From contig NZ_BARF01000098.1 of NCBI RefSeq assembly GCF_000367365.1, positions 62,001 through 126,000 on the forward strand: a stretch of DNA of 64,000 bases, read 5' to 3'. How positions within the stretch are numbered: position 1 is the stretch's first letter; every line of letters starts with the position of its first letter. The notes under the pieces are model-generated. The model was not told the origin of the DNA, did not search any database, and saw nothing but the letters and a program-made list of their open reading frames with translations. Below are positions 48,976 to 57,177 of the stretch, in pieces. Source of the stretch: Streptomyces prunicolor NBRC 13075. GTDB lineage: Bacteria > Actinomycetota > Actinomycetes > Streptomycetales > Streptomycetaceae. A program made the translations under genes and the position numbers.

Positions 48976-50835
48976 GTGAGATCGACCCCCCACAAGGCTC
49001 TCGCCGCCGGCGTCTTCGCCGTCGCGGCGGTGGCCGCGCTCTCGCTCCCCGTCACCCCGGCCGCCGCGGCACCGTCCGCGGCTCCCGTGGCCGCCGCCTG
49101 CACTCCTGCGCAGGTGGTCACCAACGGCGGCTTCGAGAGCGGCACTTCGTCCTGGACCCAGTCCTCGACGACCGTCATCACCAGCCGCACCGGCCAGAGT
49201 GCCCATGCCGGTTCCAGCTTCGCCTGGCTGGACGGCACCGGCGGCACGCACACCGACAGTCTGAGCCAGAGCGTCACGATCCCGTCGGGCTGCGCCAGTG
49301 CCACGCTCACCTTCTGGCTGCACATCGACACCGCCGAGACGACCTCGTCCACCGCGTACGACAAGCTCACGGCGAAGATCGGCAGCACGACGCTGGCGAC
49401 GTACTCGAACCTGAACAAGGCCACCGGCTACGTCCAGAAGTCGTTCGACGTGTCGTCGTTCGCGGGCCAGACCGTGAGCCTCGCCTTCAGCGGCGTCGAG
49501 GACTCCAGTCTCCAGACGAGCTTCGTCGTGGACGACATCGCCCTCAACACCTCGGGCGACACCGCCCCGCCGGCCGACTCGACGCGCACGCCGGCCGCCC
49601 CGGCGTACACCGTGAGTCTGAGCAGCAACACCGCCGGCACGGTCTGGACCGGCCACGAGAGCACGACCTTCACCAACGCCTCGGCCACCCCGCTGACCGA
49701 GGTGTACCTGCGGCTGTGGGACAACTACCACGGCACCTGCTCCGCGATGCCGATCGCGGTCAGCAACGTCACCGGCGGTACGGCGGGCGCCCTCTCGGTC
49801 GGCTGCACGGCCCTCCAGATCGCGCTCCCGACACCCCTCGCGCAGGGTCAATCGACCACGATCGGCTTCGACTTGGGGATCACCGTCCCGAGCGGCGCCG
49901 ACCGGTTCGGCTACGACGGCGCGTTCAGCATGATCGGCAACGCGCTGCCGGTCCTCGCGATCAAGGACGGCTCGGGCTGGCACCTGGACCCGTACACGAA
50001 CAACGGCGAGTCCTTCTACTCCCTCGCCGCCGACTTCAAGGTGACCCTGGACCACCCGACCACCCTGCTGGTCCCGGCCACCGGCGCCTCGGTCGACACC
50101 CCCGGCACCAGCGGTCGTACGGTGACCACGGCCACCGCGTCCAAGGTCCGTGACTTCGCGTGGGCGGCGGGCCCGTTCACCAAGATCTCGGGTACGTCGA
50201 CGGCGGGCACCCCGATCAACATCTACTCGGTGACCGGCATCAGTTCGGCCAACGCCCAGTCGATGCTCACCACCGCCAAGTCCGCAGTTGACGCCCACGC
50301 TGGACGCTTCGGCGCCTACCCGTACGGCGAGTTGGACGCCGTCATCGACAACAACTTCTGGTTCGGCGGCATGGAGTACCCCGGCTTCGTCCTCGACCTG
50401 GTCAGCACCACGGCACTCACTCACGAGATCGGCCACCAGTGGTTCTACGGCATCGTCGGCGACGACGAGTACAACAGCCCTTGGCTGGACGAGGCGTTCA
50501 CGGACTACGCCACCGACCTGGCCCAGGGCCTGACCGGCACCAACTGCTGGAACAATGTCTCCTGGGCCTCGACGGCGGAGAACATCACCAACTCGATGGC
50601 CTACTGGGACACCCACTCGTCCCGCTACTCCACCGTCGTCTACGGCTACGGCAAGTGCGCCCTGCACGACCTGCGCCGCACCCTCGGTGACACCGCGATG
50701 ACCAAACTCCTGAAGGACTACGCCACTTCGCACTGGTACGGCGTCTCGACCACGGCCGAGTTCAAGGCGGCCGCCCAGGCCGCGACGACCACGGACCTGA
50801 CGTCCTTCTGGACGACCCACCGCATCATCGGCTGA
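48976..50835 (+). CDS. Secreted M1-family zinc metallopeptidase with N-terminal carbohydrate-binding-like domain
   Basis: A 619-residue exported protein. Residues 1-38 are a signal peptide (HKALAAGVFAVAAVAALSLPV ... AAAA). Residues about 42-195 form a jelly-roll domain starting VVTNGGFESGTSSWTQSS, the pattern of CBM4/9-like or related modules; a Thr/Pro linker follows. The M1 part (about 205-619) has GGMEYPGFV (the GxMEN-like exopeptidase loop) and HEIGHQWF ... WLDEAFTDYAT, giving the HEXXH-X18-E zinc site. The lost N of GAMEN suggests altered specificity. AAGGAG 6-7 nt before the GTG fixes the start. It stands alone and ends at a strong terminator. Confidence 0.88.
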   Translation: MRSTPHKALAAGVFAVAAVAALSLPVTPAAAAPSAAPVAAACTPAQVVTNGGFESGTSSWTQSSTTVITSRTGQSAHAGSSFAWLDGTGGTHTDSLSQSVTIPSGCASATLTFWLHIDTAETTSSTAYDKLTAKIGSTTLATYSNLNKATGYVQKSFDVSSFAGQTVSLAFSGVEDSSLQTSFVVDDIALNTSGDTAPPADSTRTPAAPAYTVSLSSNTAGTVWTGHESTTFTNASATPLTEVYLRLWDNYHGTCSAMPIAVSNVTGGTAGALSVGCTALQIALPTPLAQGQSTTIGFDLGITVPSGADRFGYDGAFSMIGNALPVLAIKDGSGWHLDPYTNNGESFYSLAADFKVTLDHPTTLLVPATGASVDTPGTSGRTVTTATASKVRDFAWAAGPFTKISGTSTAGTPINIYSVTGISSANAQSMLTTAKSAVDAHAGRFGAYPYGELDAVIDNNFWFGGMEYPGFVLDLVSTTALTHEIGHQWFYGIVGDDEYNSPWLDEAFTDYATDLAQGLTGTNCWNNVSWASTAENITNSMAYWDTHSSRYSTVVYGYGKCALHDLRRTLGDTAMTKLLKDYATSHWYGVSTTAEFKAAAQAATTTDLTSFWTTHRIIG

Positions 50836-50841
50836 CGGAAG

Positions 50842-50886
50842 GGGAGTTGGCGGTGCGGCCGGGGATCGCACCGCCAACTCCCTTTG
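50842..50886. terminator. Bidirectional terminator after the metallopeptidase gene
   Basis: A perfect 16-bp stem (GGGAGTTGGCGGTGCG, 50842-50857, with its complement at 50867-50882), a 9-nt loop and a following TTTG. It separates the convergent metallopeptidase and FHA-protein genes, whose stops are within 10 bp of it. Confidence 0.85.
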
Positions 50887-50889
50887 CGG

Positions 50890-52056
50890 TCAGACCCGTC
50901 GCGTAGGCGCCGCCGCGGTCGGCGGCACGGCGATCCCGCCGGCCTCGGTCCGCCAGGCGTCGGCGAGTTCGGCGGGGAAACGTCGGCCGCTGCGGGTGAG
51001 GACGACACCGGGGGCGAGTTCGACCTCGTCACCGGGGCGGAAGGAACGGTCGGAACCCGGCGGCAGCGTCTCCCAGGGACCTGGCGCGCCTCTCCGGCCG
51101 GCTCTGCGCATCCGCGTCCCGTACGTGCTGACGTCACGGACCAGCACCGTCCCGCCCCGCGCGGAGAGAGCCACATGCCGACGGCTGACCTGCGCGGCGA
51201 CCTCCGGCGACAGCAGACTGTGCAGGGCGATGCCCTCCGGTCCCGGCAGCCGTCCGACATGCGCCTCGGAGCCCTCGTCGAGGGTGTAACGGGCCACACA
51301 GGTACGCTCGATGACCACCTTGAGCTGGGCCGCGGCGGGCCTCGGTCCCTCGTCGGTCAGCGAAGTGCCGTGCAACTCGCAGGTGGGGACCCCGCGCCGC
51401 ATCCGGGGCAACAGGACGCGGTCGCCCCGGTGGACGTCGTAGAGCGTGCAACGGGGTTCCGGGCAGCGCCAGTTGCGCATGATGACCTCGGTCAGCGGGG
51501 TGCGGGCCGGGCCGAGCAGTCCCTGCTTCTTGAGGGCCGCGAGTTCCATGCGGTAGGAGATCTCGGCCTCCGTGCGCACGCCCATGTCCATGGGGACGAC
51601 GGCGACCGAGCCGTCGGGGCGGGGTTCGGGTCTGAGGAACTGCCAGGTGTTCCCCTGGATCCACGGGTGTTCGACGCGATGGTCGACGTACTGGTCGCCG
51701 GTGACGACGCGGGTGCCGGTCATCCGGGCCAGGTCCAGGATGCGTTCGTCGGCGTCGTCGACCTCCTCGACCAGCCCGTCGGCGACCCACCCGCGCAGCC
51801 TGCGGACCTCGGCCGGATCGCCGAACTCCCGGTGCCCGCCCAGCAGACTGGTGTCGGCGACCAGGTAGACGGAGACGTCGGAGTCACCGGTGAGTTCCGC
51901 CAACGCCCGCAGGACGAGCGCCAGTCGGTGCAGCGAGCGCGGTCCCCTGGGGCCGATGGAGGTCTGGCGTACGACGTTGGAGAGTTCCACCAGGTAGTCG
52001 GCGCCCTCCGCCGAGGGGACCAGATGCTGTTCCACACACGCCTCCCAGTCCGACAA
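50890..52056 (-). CDS. Protein with N-terminal PIN/NYN-like nuclease domain, zinc-ribbon-like middle and C-terminal FHA domain
   Basis: A 388-residue cytoplasmic protein. Residues about 55-145 look like a PIN/NYN-fold nuclease domain: strand VSVYLVADTSLLGG, a helix VRRLRGWVADGL, EVDDADERILDLARMTGTRVVTGDQYVDH with acidic residues at the expected strand ends, and HPWIQGNTWQF, features resembling Zc3h12a-like ribonucleases. The middle holds CPEPRC ... CELH, a possible zinc ribbon (about 195-235). Residues about 275-360 are an FHA domain (AHVGRLPG, VSRRHVAL, VRDVSTYGT), which binds phosphothreonine. It is divergent from a Ser/Thr kinase gene, so the FHA domain may dock the kinase or its targets. 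The nuclease assignment is by pattern only. Confidence 0.6.
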   Translation of the reverse strand: MSDWEACVEQHLVPSAEGADYLVELSNVVRQTSIGPRGPRSLHRLALVLRALAELTGDSDVSVYLVADTSLLGGHREFGDPAEVRRLRGWVADGLVEEVDDADERILDLARMTGTRVVTGDQYVDHRVEHPWIQGNTWQFLRPEPRPDGSVAVVPMDMGVRTEAEISYRMELAALKKQGLLGPARTPLTEVIMRNWRCPEPRCTLYDVHRGDRVLLPRMRRGVPTCELHGTSLTDEGPRPAAAQLKVVIERTCVARYTLDEGSEAHVGRLPGPEGIALHSLLSPEVAAQVSRRHVALSARGGTVLVRDVSTYGTRMRRAGRRGAPGPWETLPPGSDRSFRPGDEVELAPGVVLTRSGRRFPAELADAWRTEAGGIAVPPTAAAPTRRV

Positions 52057-52177
52057 GACCCGTCAACTGCCTTGATTCTCCTGGACCTTCGCCGCTTTTC
52101 CTTGATCTCCTCGGATACTTCCGGATGACCGGGTTGCGCCGGTACGATCACTCGCCTGGCGAGGGGGGACGAACATC

Positions 52178-54037
52178 TTGAACAATGCTGAAAACGGTGG
52201 CCACTTGAGACCGCTGGGCCCCGACGACCCACGGGACGTGGCAGGTTACCGGCTGCTCGCCCGGATCGGCGAGGGCGGCATGGGTTCCGTCTACCTCTCG
52301 CGCACGCGCGGCAACCAGCCGGTCGCCCTGAAGGTGATCCGCCGGGAGTACGCCCAGGACGAGGAGTTCCGCCGCCGCTTCGAGCAGGAGGCGACCTCCG
52401 CCCGCCGGGTGCAGGGCTACCACATCGTCCCGGTCGTCGACCACGACACCAGCGGCCCACAGCCCTGGCTCGCCACCGTCTACGTCCCCGGCCTCGCCCT
52501 GGACCGGGTGCTCGCCCTGCACGGGCCGCTCCCGCTCCCCACGGTGCTCCAGCTGACGGGCTGCGCGGCGGAAGCGCTGCACGCCGTGCACAAGGCCGGT
52601 GTGATCCACCGGGACCTGAAGCCGAGCAACATCCTCATCGGCTCCGACGGTCCCTGGATCATCGACTTCGGCATCGCGCGGGCCGCCGACACCACCCAAC
52701 TCACGCGCAGCGGCGGGCTGATCGGCACCCCGCAGTTCATGTCGCCGGAGCACGCCAACGGCCAGGAGCAGACCCCGGCCGCCGATGTCTTCTCCCTCGG
52801 CCTGATCGCCGCCGTGGCCGCGACCGGCCGCCATCCCTACGGCGACTCCGGGGCCATCACCCTGGCCACGAAGATCGCCAACACCGAGTTCCGGCCGCCG
52901 GACCTGACGTCGTACCCCGAGCCGCTGCGCGCGGTCCTGGAACGCACGCTGGCGGCCGACCCCGCCGCCCGGCCCTCTCCTTCCGAACTGGCCGTCCTGT
53001 GCGAGGAGTTGGCCGAGCGGCCGTTGCGGGACTTCACCGGCTGGCTGCCGGCGCCCGTCGCGGCGGACATCGCCCGGCAGGAGCAACTCGCGGGCGAGCA
53101 GGGGGCATTGGCGGGTGGAGGGGAACTCGCTGATGCCTCTGCGGAGGCCGACGTGTATCCGGGTTCGGGTGACTCCGCAGGAGCGGCGGGCGCGACGACC
53201 GTGCCGCCCGGCAGCGGGTCTCGCGGTGCCGAGCCGCCCGGCGGTGGGTCTCGCGGTGCCGTGCCGCTCAACTCCCCGTCGCCCGGCGGATATACGCCCA
53301 CCTACACGCCGGGGTCCGACCAGCCGACGCAGCACGCCCCGACGCGCCCGCCGCAGCCTGTCTCCGGCCCGGCGCCCTCGTTCCCGCCCGGCGCACCGCC
53401 CTCCGCCACGGCACCGGCCCGCCGCCGGACCCCGCTGGCGGTCGGCGCCGCCGCGCTGGCCGTGGTGGTCGTAGCAGGAGCGGCCTGGGTCTTCACCCGT
53501 GACGACGACAAGGACACCGGCGCGAAGGGCGGCACCGGGCAGACAGCCTCGGCAACGCCCACCGGCACCACCGCGTCACCCTCCACGAGTTCGACGGCCG
53601 GCGGCTACACCGTGGTCTTCAAGGACAAGCCGCTCACCCTGCGCGCCCAGTTCACGACCGGCCGCAGCTCGTACACCAACGTCGACCTGGACGCACCCCA
53701 GATCGACACCCACGCGTCCAGCTCGACGACCGGGGCCGAGCTGCAGTACGCGGAGTGGGGCACCACCCACACCCTGAACTTGGTGACGACGACGGGAAAG
53801 AGCGCGGGCCCCACCCCCGAGCAGTGCGCCGAGGGCGCGGCGGCGAACGCGCTGCCCTCTCAACTCGCCGGTACCGACCAGGGCAAGGAACTGACCAAGG
53901 GCACGCTGCTGTGCACCGTCACCGACGAGAAGAACCTCGCCATGCTCAAGATCACGGACGTCGTCCTCCAGAAGGACGCGTCCGGCTACACGGCACGCGA
54001 CTACGTCACCGAGCTGACCCTCTGGAAGACGGCCTGA
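52178..54037 (+). CDS. Hanks-type serine/threonine protein kinase with one membrane helix and extracellular domain
   Basis: A 619-residue receptor-like kinase. The kinase domain (about 22-285) has IGEGGMGSVYL, the ATP-binding Lys in VALKVI, HRDLKPSNIL (catalytic Asp) and DFGIAR. A Gly/Pro/Ser-rich cytoplasmic linker (about 310-420) leads to a single membrane helix (about 423-443, LAVGAAALAVVVVAGAAWVF) and an extracellular part of about 170 residues with no PASTA repeats. The TTG start has GGGGGGA upstream; TACGAT near 52143 may be a -10. Divergent from the FHA-protein gene, which suggests joint signalling. Confidence 0.92.
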   Translation: MNNAENGGHLRPLGPDDPRDVAGYRLLARIGEGGMGSVYLSRTRGNQPVALKVIRREYAQDEEFRRRFEQEATSARRVQGYHIVPVVDHDTSGPQPWLATVYVPGLALDRVLALHGPLPLPTVLQLTGCAAEALHAVHKAGVIHRDLKPSNILIGSDGPWIIDFGIARAADTTQLTRSGGLIGTPQFMSPEHANGQEQTPAADVFSLGLIAAVAATGRHPYGDSGAITLATKIANTEFRPPDLTSYPEPLRAVLERTLAADPAARPSPSELAVLCEELAERPLRDFTGWLPAPVAADIARQEQLAGEQGALAGGGELADASAEADVYPGSGDSAGAAGATTVPPGSGSRGAEPPGGGSRGAVPLNSPSPGGYTPTYTPGSDQPTQHAPTRPPQPVSGPAPSFPPGAPPSATAPARRRTPLAVGAAALAVVVVAGAAWVFTRDDDKDTGAKGGTGQTASATPTGTTASPSTSSTAGGYTVVFKDKPLTLRAQFTTGRSSYTNVDLDAPQIDTHASSSTTGAELQYAEWGTTHTLNLVTTTGKSAGPTPEQCAEGAAANALPSQLAGTDQGKELTKGTLLCTVTDEKNLAMLKITDVVLQKDASGYTARDYVTELTLWKTA

Positions 54038-54088
54038 CCGACGAGCTGGAAGATTGCCTGACCGACGAGCCGGAAGACGGCCTCACCG
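54026..54088 (+). repeat. 24-bp tandem repeat spanning the kinase stop codon
   Basis: Two full copies (54026-54049 and 54050-54073) and a partial third (54074-54088) of a unit beginning AAGACGGCCTGACC. The kinase stop TGA lies in the first copy, and the second copy repeats the same stop in the same frame. Confidence 0.6.
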
Positions 54089-54139
54089 TCGCTTCGGGCA
54101 GCGGCTCACCGGGCTCGCGGGCGGTGCCCTCCGCTCGAT

Positions 54140-54145
54140 TACCCT
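54140..54145 (+). promoter_or_regulatory. Leaderless -10 element of the IclR gene
   Basis: TACCCT followed by TCGGCC and the ATG at 54152, again the exact 6-nt spacing seen at several starts in this window. Confidence 0.5.
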
Positions 54146-54151
54146 TCGGCC

Positions 54152-54937
54152 ATGACCAGCAGCGGAAGCCGCCCACGTGATCACTCGGTGCAGTCCGTCG
54201 ACCGTGCGGTGTCGATCCTCCAGGTGCTGGCCACGCGGGGGCCCAGCGGGGTGACCGAGATCGCCGAGGAACTGGGCATCCACAAGTCGACCGTGTTCCG
54301 GCTGCTGGCGACCCTGGAGTCACGGGGCCTGGTCGAGCAGGACACCGAGCGCGGGCGGTACCGCATCGGGTACACGATGGTCGAACTCGCCGCCGGGGCG
54401 AGCAAGGTGAACGACCTGTCCCTGCTGAGCCGTCCCGTCTGCCAGGAACTGGCCGCGGCCGTGGGCGACACCGTGAACGTGGCGATCCACGACGGGCACG
54501 ACGTGATCACCGTCGACCAGGCGATCGGCGCGGCGGTGATCGCGAGCATCGACTGGGTGGGCCGGCGCGCCCCGCTGCACGCCACCGCGGCGGGCAAGCT
54601 CTTCATGGCGCACATGACCCCGGACCAGGTCACGGAGATCTTCGCCGAGGGGGCGGAGAAGTACACCCCGCACACGATCGTCGACCCGACGACCCTCGCG
54701 GCGGCGCTGGAGACGATCCGCGAGCGGGGCTACGCCACCACCAGCGAGGAGCACGAGATCGGGCTGGCCGCCATCGCCGCCCCGGTCCGCGCCCTGGACG
54801 GCAAGGTCATCGCGGCCGTGACCCTGTCGGGACCCACCTTCCGCCTCACCGAGGACACCGTGCCCGGTCTCGCGGCACAGCTGCTGGCGGCCGCCGCGAA
54901 GATCTCCTGGCGCCGGGGCTTCGTGAAACGCGGATGA
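54152..54937 (+). CDS. IclR family regulator of the betaine-demethylation cassette (inferred)
   Basis: A 261-residue regulator. The N-terminal winged helix (about 12-75: VQSVDRAVSILQVLATRGPSGVTEIAEELGIHKSTVFRLLATLESRGLVEQ) and the C-terminal IclR ligand-binding GAF-like domain (about 85-255: HATAAGKLFMAHM, IGLAAIAAPVRALDGKVIAAVTLSGP) are complete. It lies directly upstream of the flavoprotein-Rieske-reductase genes and the two IclR-type boxes at 55005-55039, so it most likely controls that operon in response to a betaine or its product. The start looks leaderless. Confidence 0.9.
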   Translation: MTSSGSRPRDHSVQSVDRAVSILQVLATRGPSGVTEIAEELGIHKSTVFRLLATLESRGLVEQDTERGRYRIGYTMVELAAGASKVNDLSLLSRPVCQELAAAVGDTVNVAIHDGHDVITVDQAIGAAVIASIDWVGRRAPLHATAAGKLFMAHMTPDQVTEIFAEGAEKYTPHTIVDPTTLAAALETIRERGYATTSEEHEIGLAAIAAPVRALDGKVIAAVTLSGPTFRLTEDTVPGLAAQLLAAAAKISWRRGFVKRG

Positions 54938-55004
54938 GCGCTGCGCGCACGGCGAGTTAACACGGCGAACTCTTGACGGCCGGGGATTCCCAGCTCCACC
55001 ATTT

Positions 55005-55039
55005 GTTTCGTATGGCGATGCTGTTTTGCATCGCGAAAC
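55005..55039 (+). promoter_or_regulatory. Tandem IclR-type operator boxes upstream of the demethylation operon
   Basis: GTTTCGTATGGCGATGC (55005-55021) and GTTTTGCATCGCGAAAC (55023-55039) agree at 12 of 17 positions and each resembles the pseudo-palindromic TTTCG-N5-CGAAA type bound by IclR proteins. A nested GCGATGC/GCATCGC symmetry joins them. TTGACG at 54973-54978 could be the -35 of the promoter they control. The boxes end 32 bp before the GTG start. Confidence 0.6.
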
Positions 55040-55071
55040 AGACGCGCCACAGCATCCTTCGAGGAGCAGCC

Positions 55072-57126
55072 GTGCCCTCAGTCATCCTGGACCCCCTGCT
55101 CCAGCCCTTCCGGCTCAAGCACCTCACCCTGCGCAACCGTGTGGTCAGCACCTCCCACGAACCGGCGTTCGGCGAGGACGGCATGCCCAAGGACCGCTAC
55201 CGGGCCTACCACGTGGAGAAGGCGCGGGGCGGGGTCGGTCTCACGATGATCGGCGGCTCGGCGGTCGTCTCGCCCGACAGCCCGCCGGCGTTCGGCAACC
55301 TGCTCCTGTACCGCGACGACATCGTCCCGTGGCTGCGCCGGCTCGCCGACGACGTGCACGAGGCCGGGGCCGCCGTCATGTGCCAGGTCACCCATCTCGG
55401 CCGCCGCACCAGCAACTTCACCGGCGACTGGCTCCCGGTGGTGTCCGCCTCGCCGCTGCGCGAACCCGCGCACCGCGCCTTCCCGAAGGCCGCCGAGTCC
55501 TGGGACCTGGACCGGATCGTCGCCGACTACGCCTCCGCGGCGGTCCGTTGCAAGGAGGGCGGCCTCGACGGCATCGAACTGGAGGCGTACGGCCACCTGT
55601 TGGACAGCTTCCTCTCCCCCGCGACCAACCACCGCGAGGACGAATGGGGCGGCGGCCTGGAGAGCCGCATGGCGTTTCCGCGCCGGGTGATCCGCGCGGT
55701 GCGTGAAGCCGTCGGCCCGGACTTCGTCGTGGGTATCCGGATGTCGCTGGACGAGGCACAACCCGGCGGCCTCACTTTCGACGAGGCACTCAGCGCCGCC
55801 CAGCAGTACGCCGCCGACGGCATCGACTTCATCAGCACCATCCACGGCTCCATCGAGCGTGACGCGTCCCTGGCGAAGGCCATCCCGTCCATCGGCACCC
55901 CGCTCGGCCCGTACCTGGACTTCACCGGTGAGATCAAGCGCCGCCTCACCATCCCGGTGATGCACGCGGCCCGCATCGCCGATGTCGCCACCGCGCGGCA
56001 CGCCCTGCGCGAAGGACTGCTCGACCTGGTCGGCATGACCCGTGCGCAGATCGCCGACCCGCACCTGGTCGCCAAGGTGAAGGCCGGCCAGGAGGACCGC
56101 ATCCGGCCCTGCGTCGGGGCGAGTTACTGCCTCGACGCGATCTACGACTCGGGCGACACCAAGTGCGTCCACAACCCGTCCGTCGGCCGCGAACTCCACC
56201 TGCCCCACCTCGTCCCCCGCACAACAGGCCGCCGTAGGAAGGCAGTTGTCGTCGGAGCGGGACCGGCAGGCCTGGAAGCGGCGCGGGTGCTGGGTGAACG
56301 CGGCCATGATGTCGTCCTGTTCGAGGCGAGCGACCAGCCCGGCGGGCAGATCAGGCTCGCCGCGTCGAACCCGCGCCGGGCCGACCTGATCCAGATCGTC
56401 GACTGGCGCCTCGCCGAGTGCAAGATCCTCGGCGTCGACCTGCGCCTGGGCGTGTACGCCGAGCCCGACGACATCCTCGCCGAACACCCCGACCTCGTGA
56501 TCGTCGCCACCGGCGGCACACCCAACCGCAGCTTCCTCACCGCCGGCGAGGGCCTGGTCTCCGACACCTGGGACGTGATGACGGGCTCGCTGCGCCGCCC
56601 GCGCGGCGAGATCCTGGTCTACGACGACCACGGCGGCTACCCGGCCATGGACGCCGTCGAGGTCCTCACCGCGTCGCCCGATCTCCGGATCGAGTACGTC
56701 ACCCCGGAGCGCGCCCTCGCCCCCGACGTCGGCAGCATGAACTCCCCCGCCTACCTACGGGCGTTCACCGCGCACGATGTCACCATCACGCTCGCCCGGC
56801 GGCTGCGCTCCGTGCGTCGCACCGGGGACGGACGGCTGGCCGCGACCCTCTACAGCGAGTACACCGAGGCCGAGACCGAGCGGATCGTGGACCACGTGGT
56901 CGTGGAGCACGGGACCCTGCCGACGGACGAGCTGTACGTCGAACTCCTCCTCGGTTCGACCAACTTCGGCGAGGTCGACCACCGCGCCCTGCTGGCGCAC
57001 GAGCAGCAGGACGTGGTCCGCAACGAGGCGGGCAGCTACCAACTCTTCCGGATCGGCGACGCCGTCGCCTCCCGCAACATCCACGCCGCGATCCACGACG
57101 CGCTGCGGTTGTGCCTGCCGGTCTAA
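55072..57126 (+). CDS. NADH:flavin oxidoreductase/FAD protein of the dimethylglycine/N-methylproline demethylase type (DgcA/StcD-like)
   Basis: A 684-residue protein built like 2,4-dienoyl-CoA reductase: an N-terminal FMN TIM barrel of the old yellow enzyme family (about 1-370, LLQPFRLKHLTLRNRVVSTSHE; CQVTHLGRRTS; EAYGHLLDSFLSPATNHREDEWGG), four cysteines for a [4Fe-4S] cluster near CVGASYCLDAIYDSGDTKCVHNP, and C-terminal FAD/NAD-binding domains (AVVVGAGPAGLEAARVLGERGHDVVLFE). Size and architecture match DgcA and StcD, which oxidatively remove N-methyl groups from dimethylglycine or N-methylproline. GAGGAG 5 nt before the GTG sets the start. First gene of a three-gene operon with a betaine-type Rieske oxygenase. 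The electron acceptor is unknown. Confidence 0.8.
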   Translation: MPSVILDPLLQPFRLKHLTLRNRVVSTSHEPAFGEDGMPKDRYRAYHVEKARGGVGLTMIGGSAVVSPDSPPAFGNLLLYRDDIVPWLRRLADDVHEAGAAVMCQVTHLGRRTSNFTGDWLPVVSASPLREPAHRAFPKAAESWDLDRIVADYASAAVRCKEGGLDGIELEAYGHLLDSFLSPATNHREDEWGGGLESRMAFPRRVIRAVREAVGPDFVVGIRMSLDEAQPGGLTFDEALSAAQQYAADGIDFISTIHGSIERDASLAKAIPSIGTPLGPYLDFTGEIKRRLTIPVMHAARIADVATARHALREGLLDLVGMTRAQIADPHLVAKVKAGQEDRIRPCVGASYCLDAIYDSGDTKCVHNPSVGRELHLPHLVPRTTGRRRKAVVVGAGPAGLEAARVLGERGHDVVLFEASDQPGGQIRLAASNPRRADLIQIVDWRLAECKILGVDLRLGVYAEPDDILAEHPDLVIVATGGTPNRSFLTAGEGLVSDTWDVMTGSLRRPRGEILVYDDHGGYPAMDAVEVLTASPDLRIEYVTPERALAPDVGSMNSPAYLRAFTAHDVTITLARRLRSVRRTGDGRLAATLYSEYTEAETERIVDHVVVEHGTLPTDELYVELLLGSTNFGEVDHRALLAHEQQDVVRNEAGSYQLFRIGDAVASRNIHAAIHDALRLCLPV

Positions 57127-57177
57127 GGCGCCACCCCCGTCCGCACGTCAACTCCCTCGTCGTACCGGAGAGATGAG

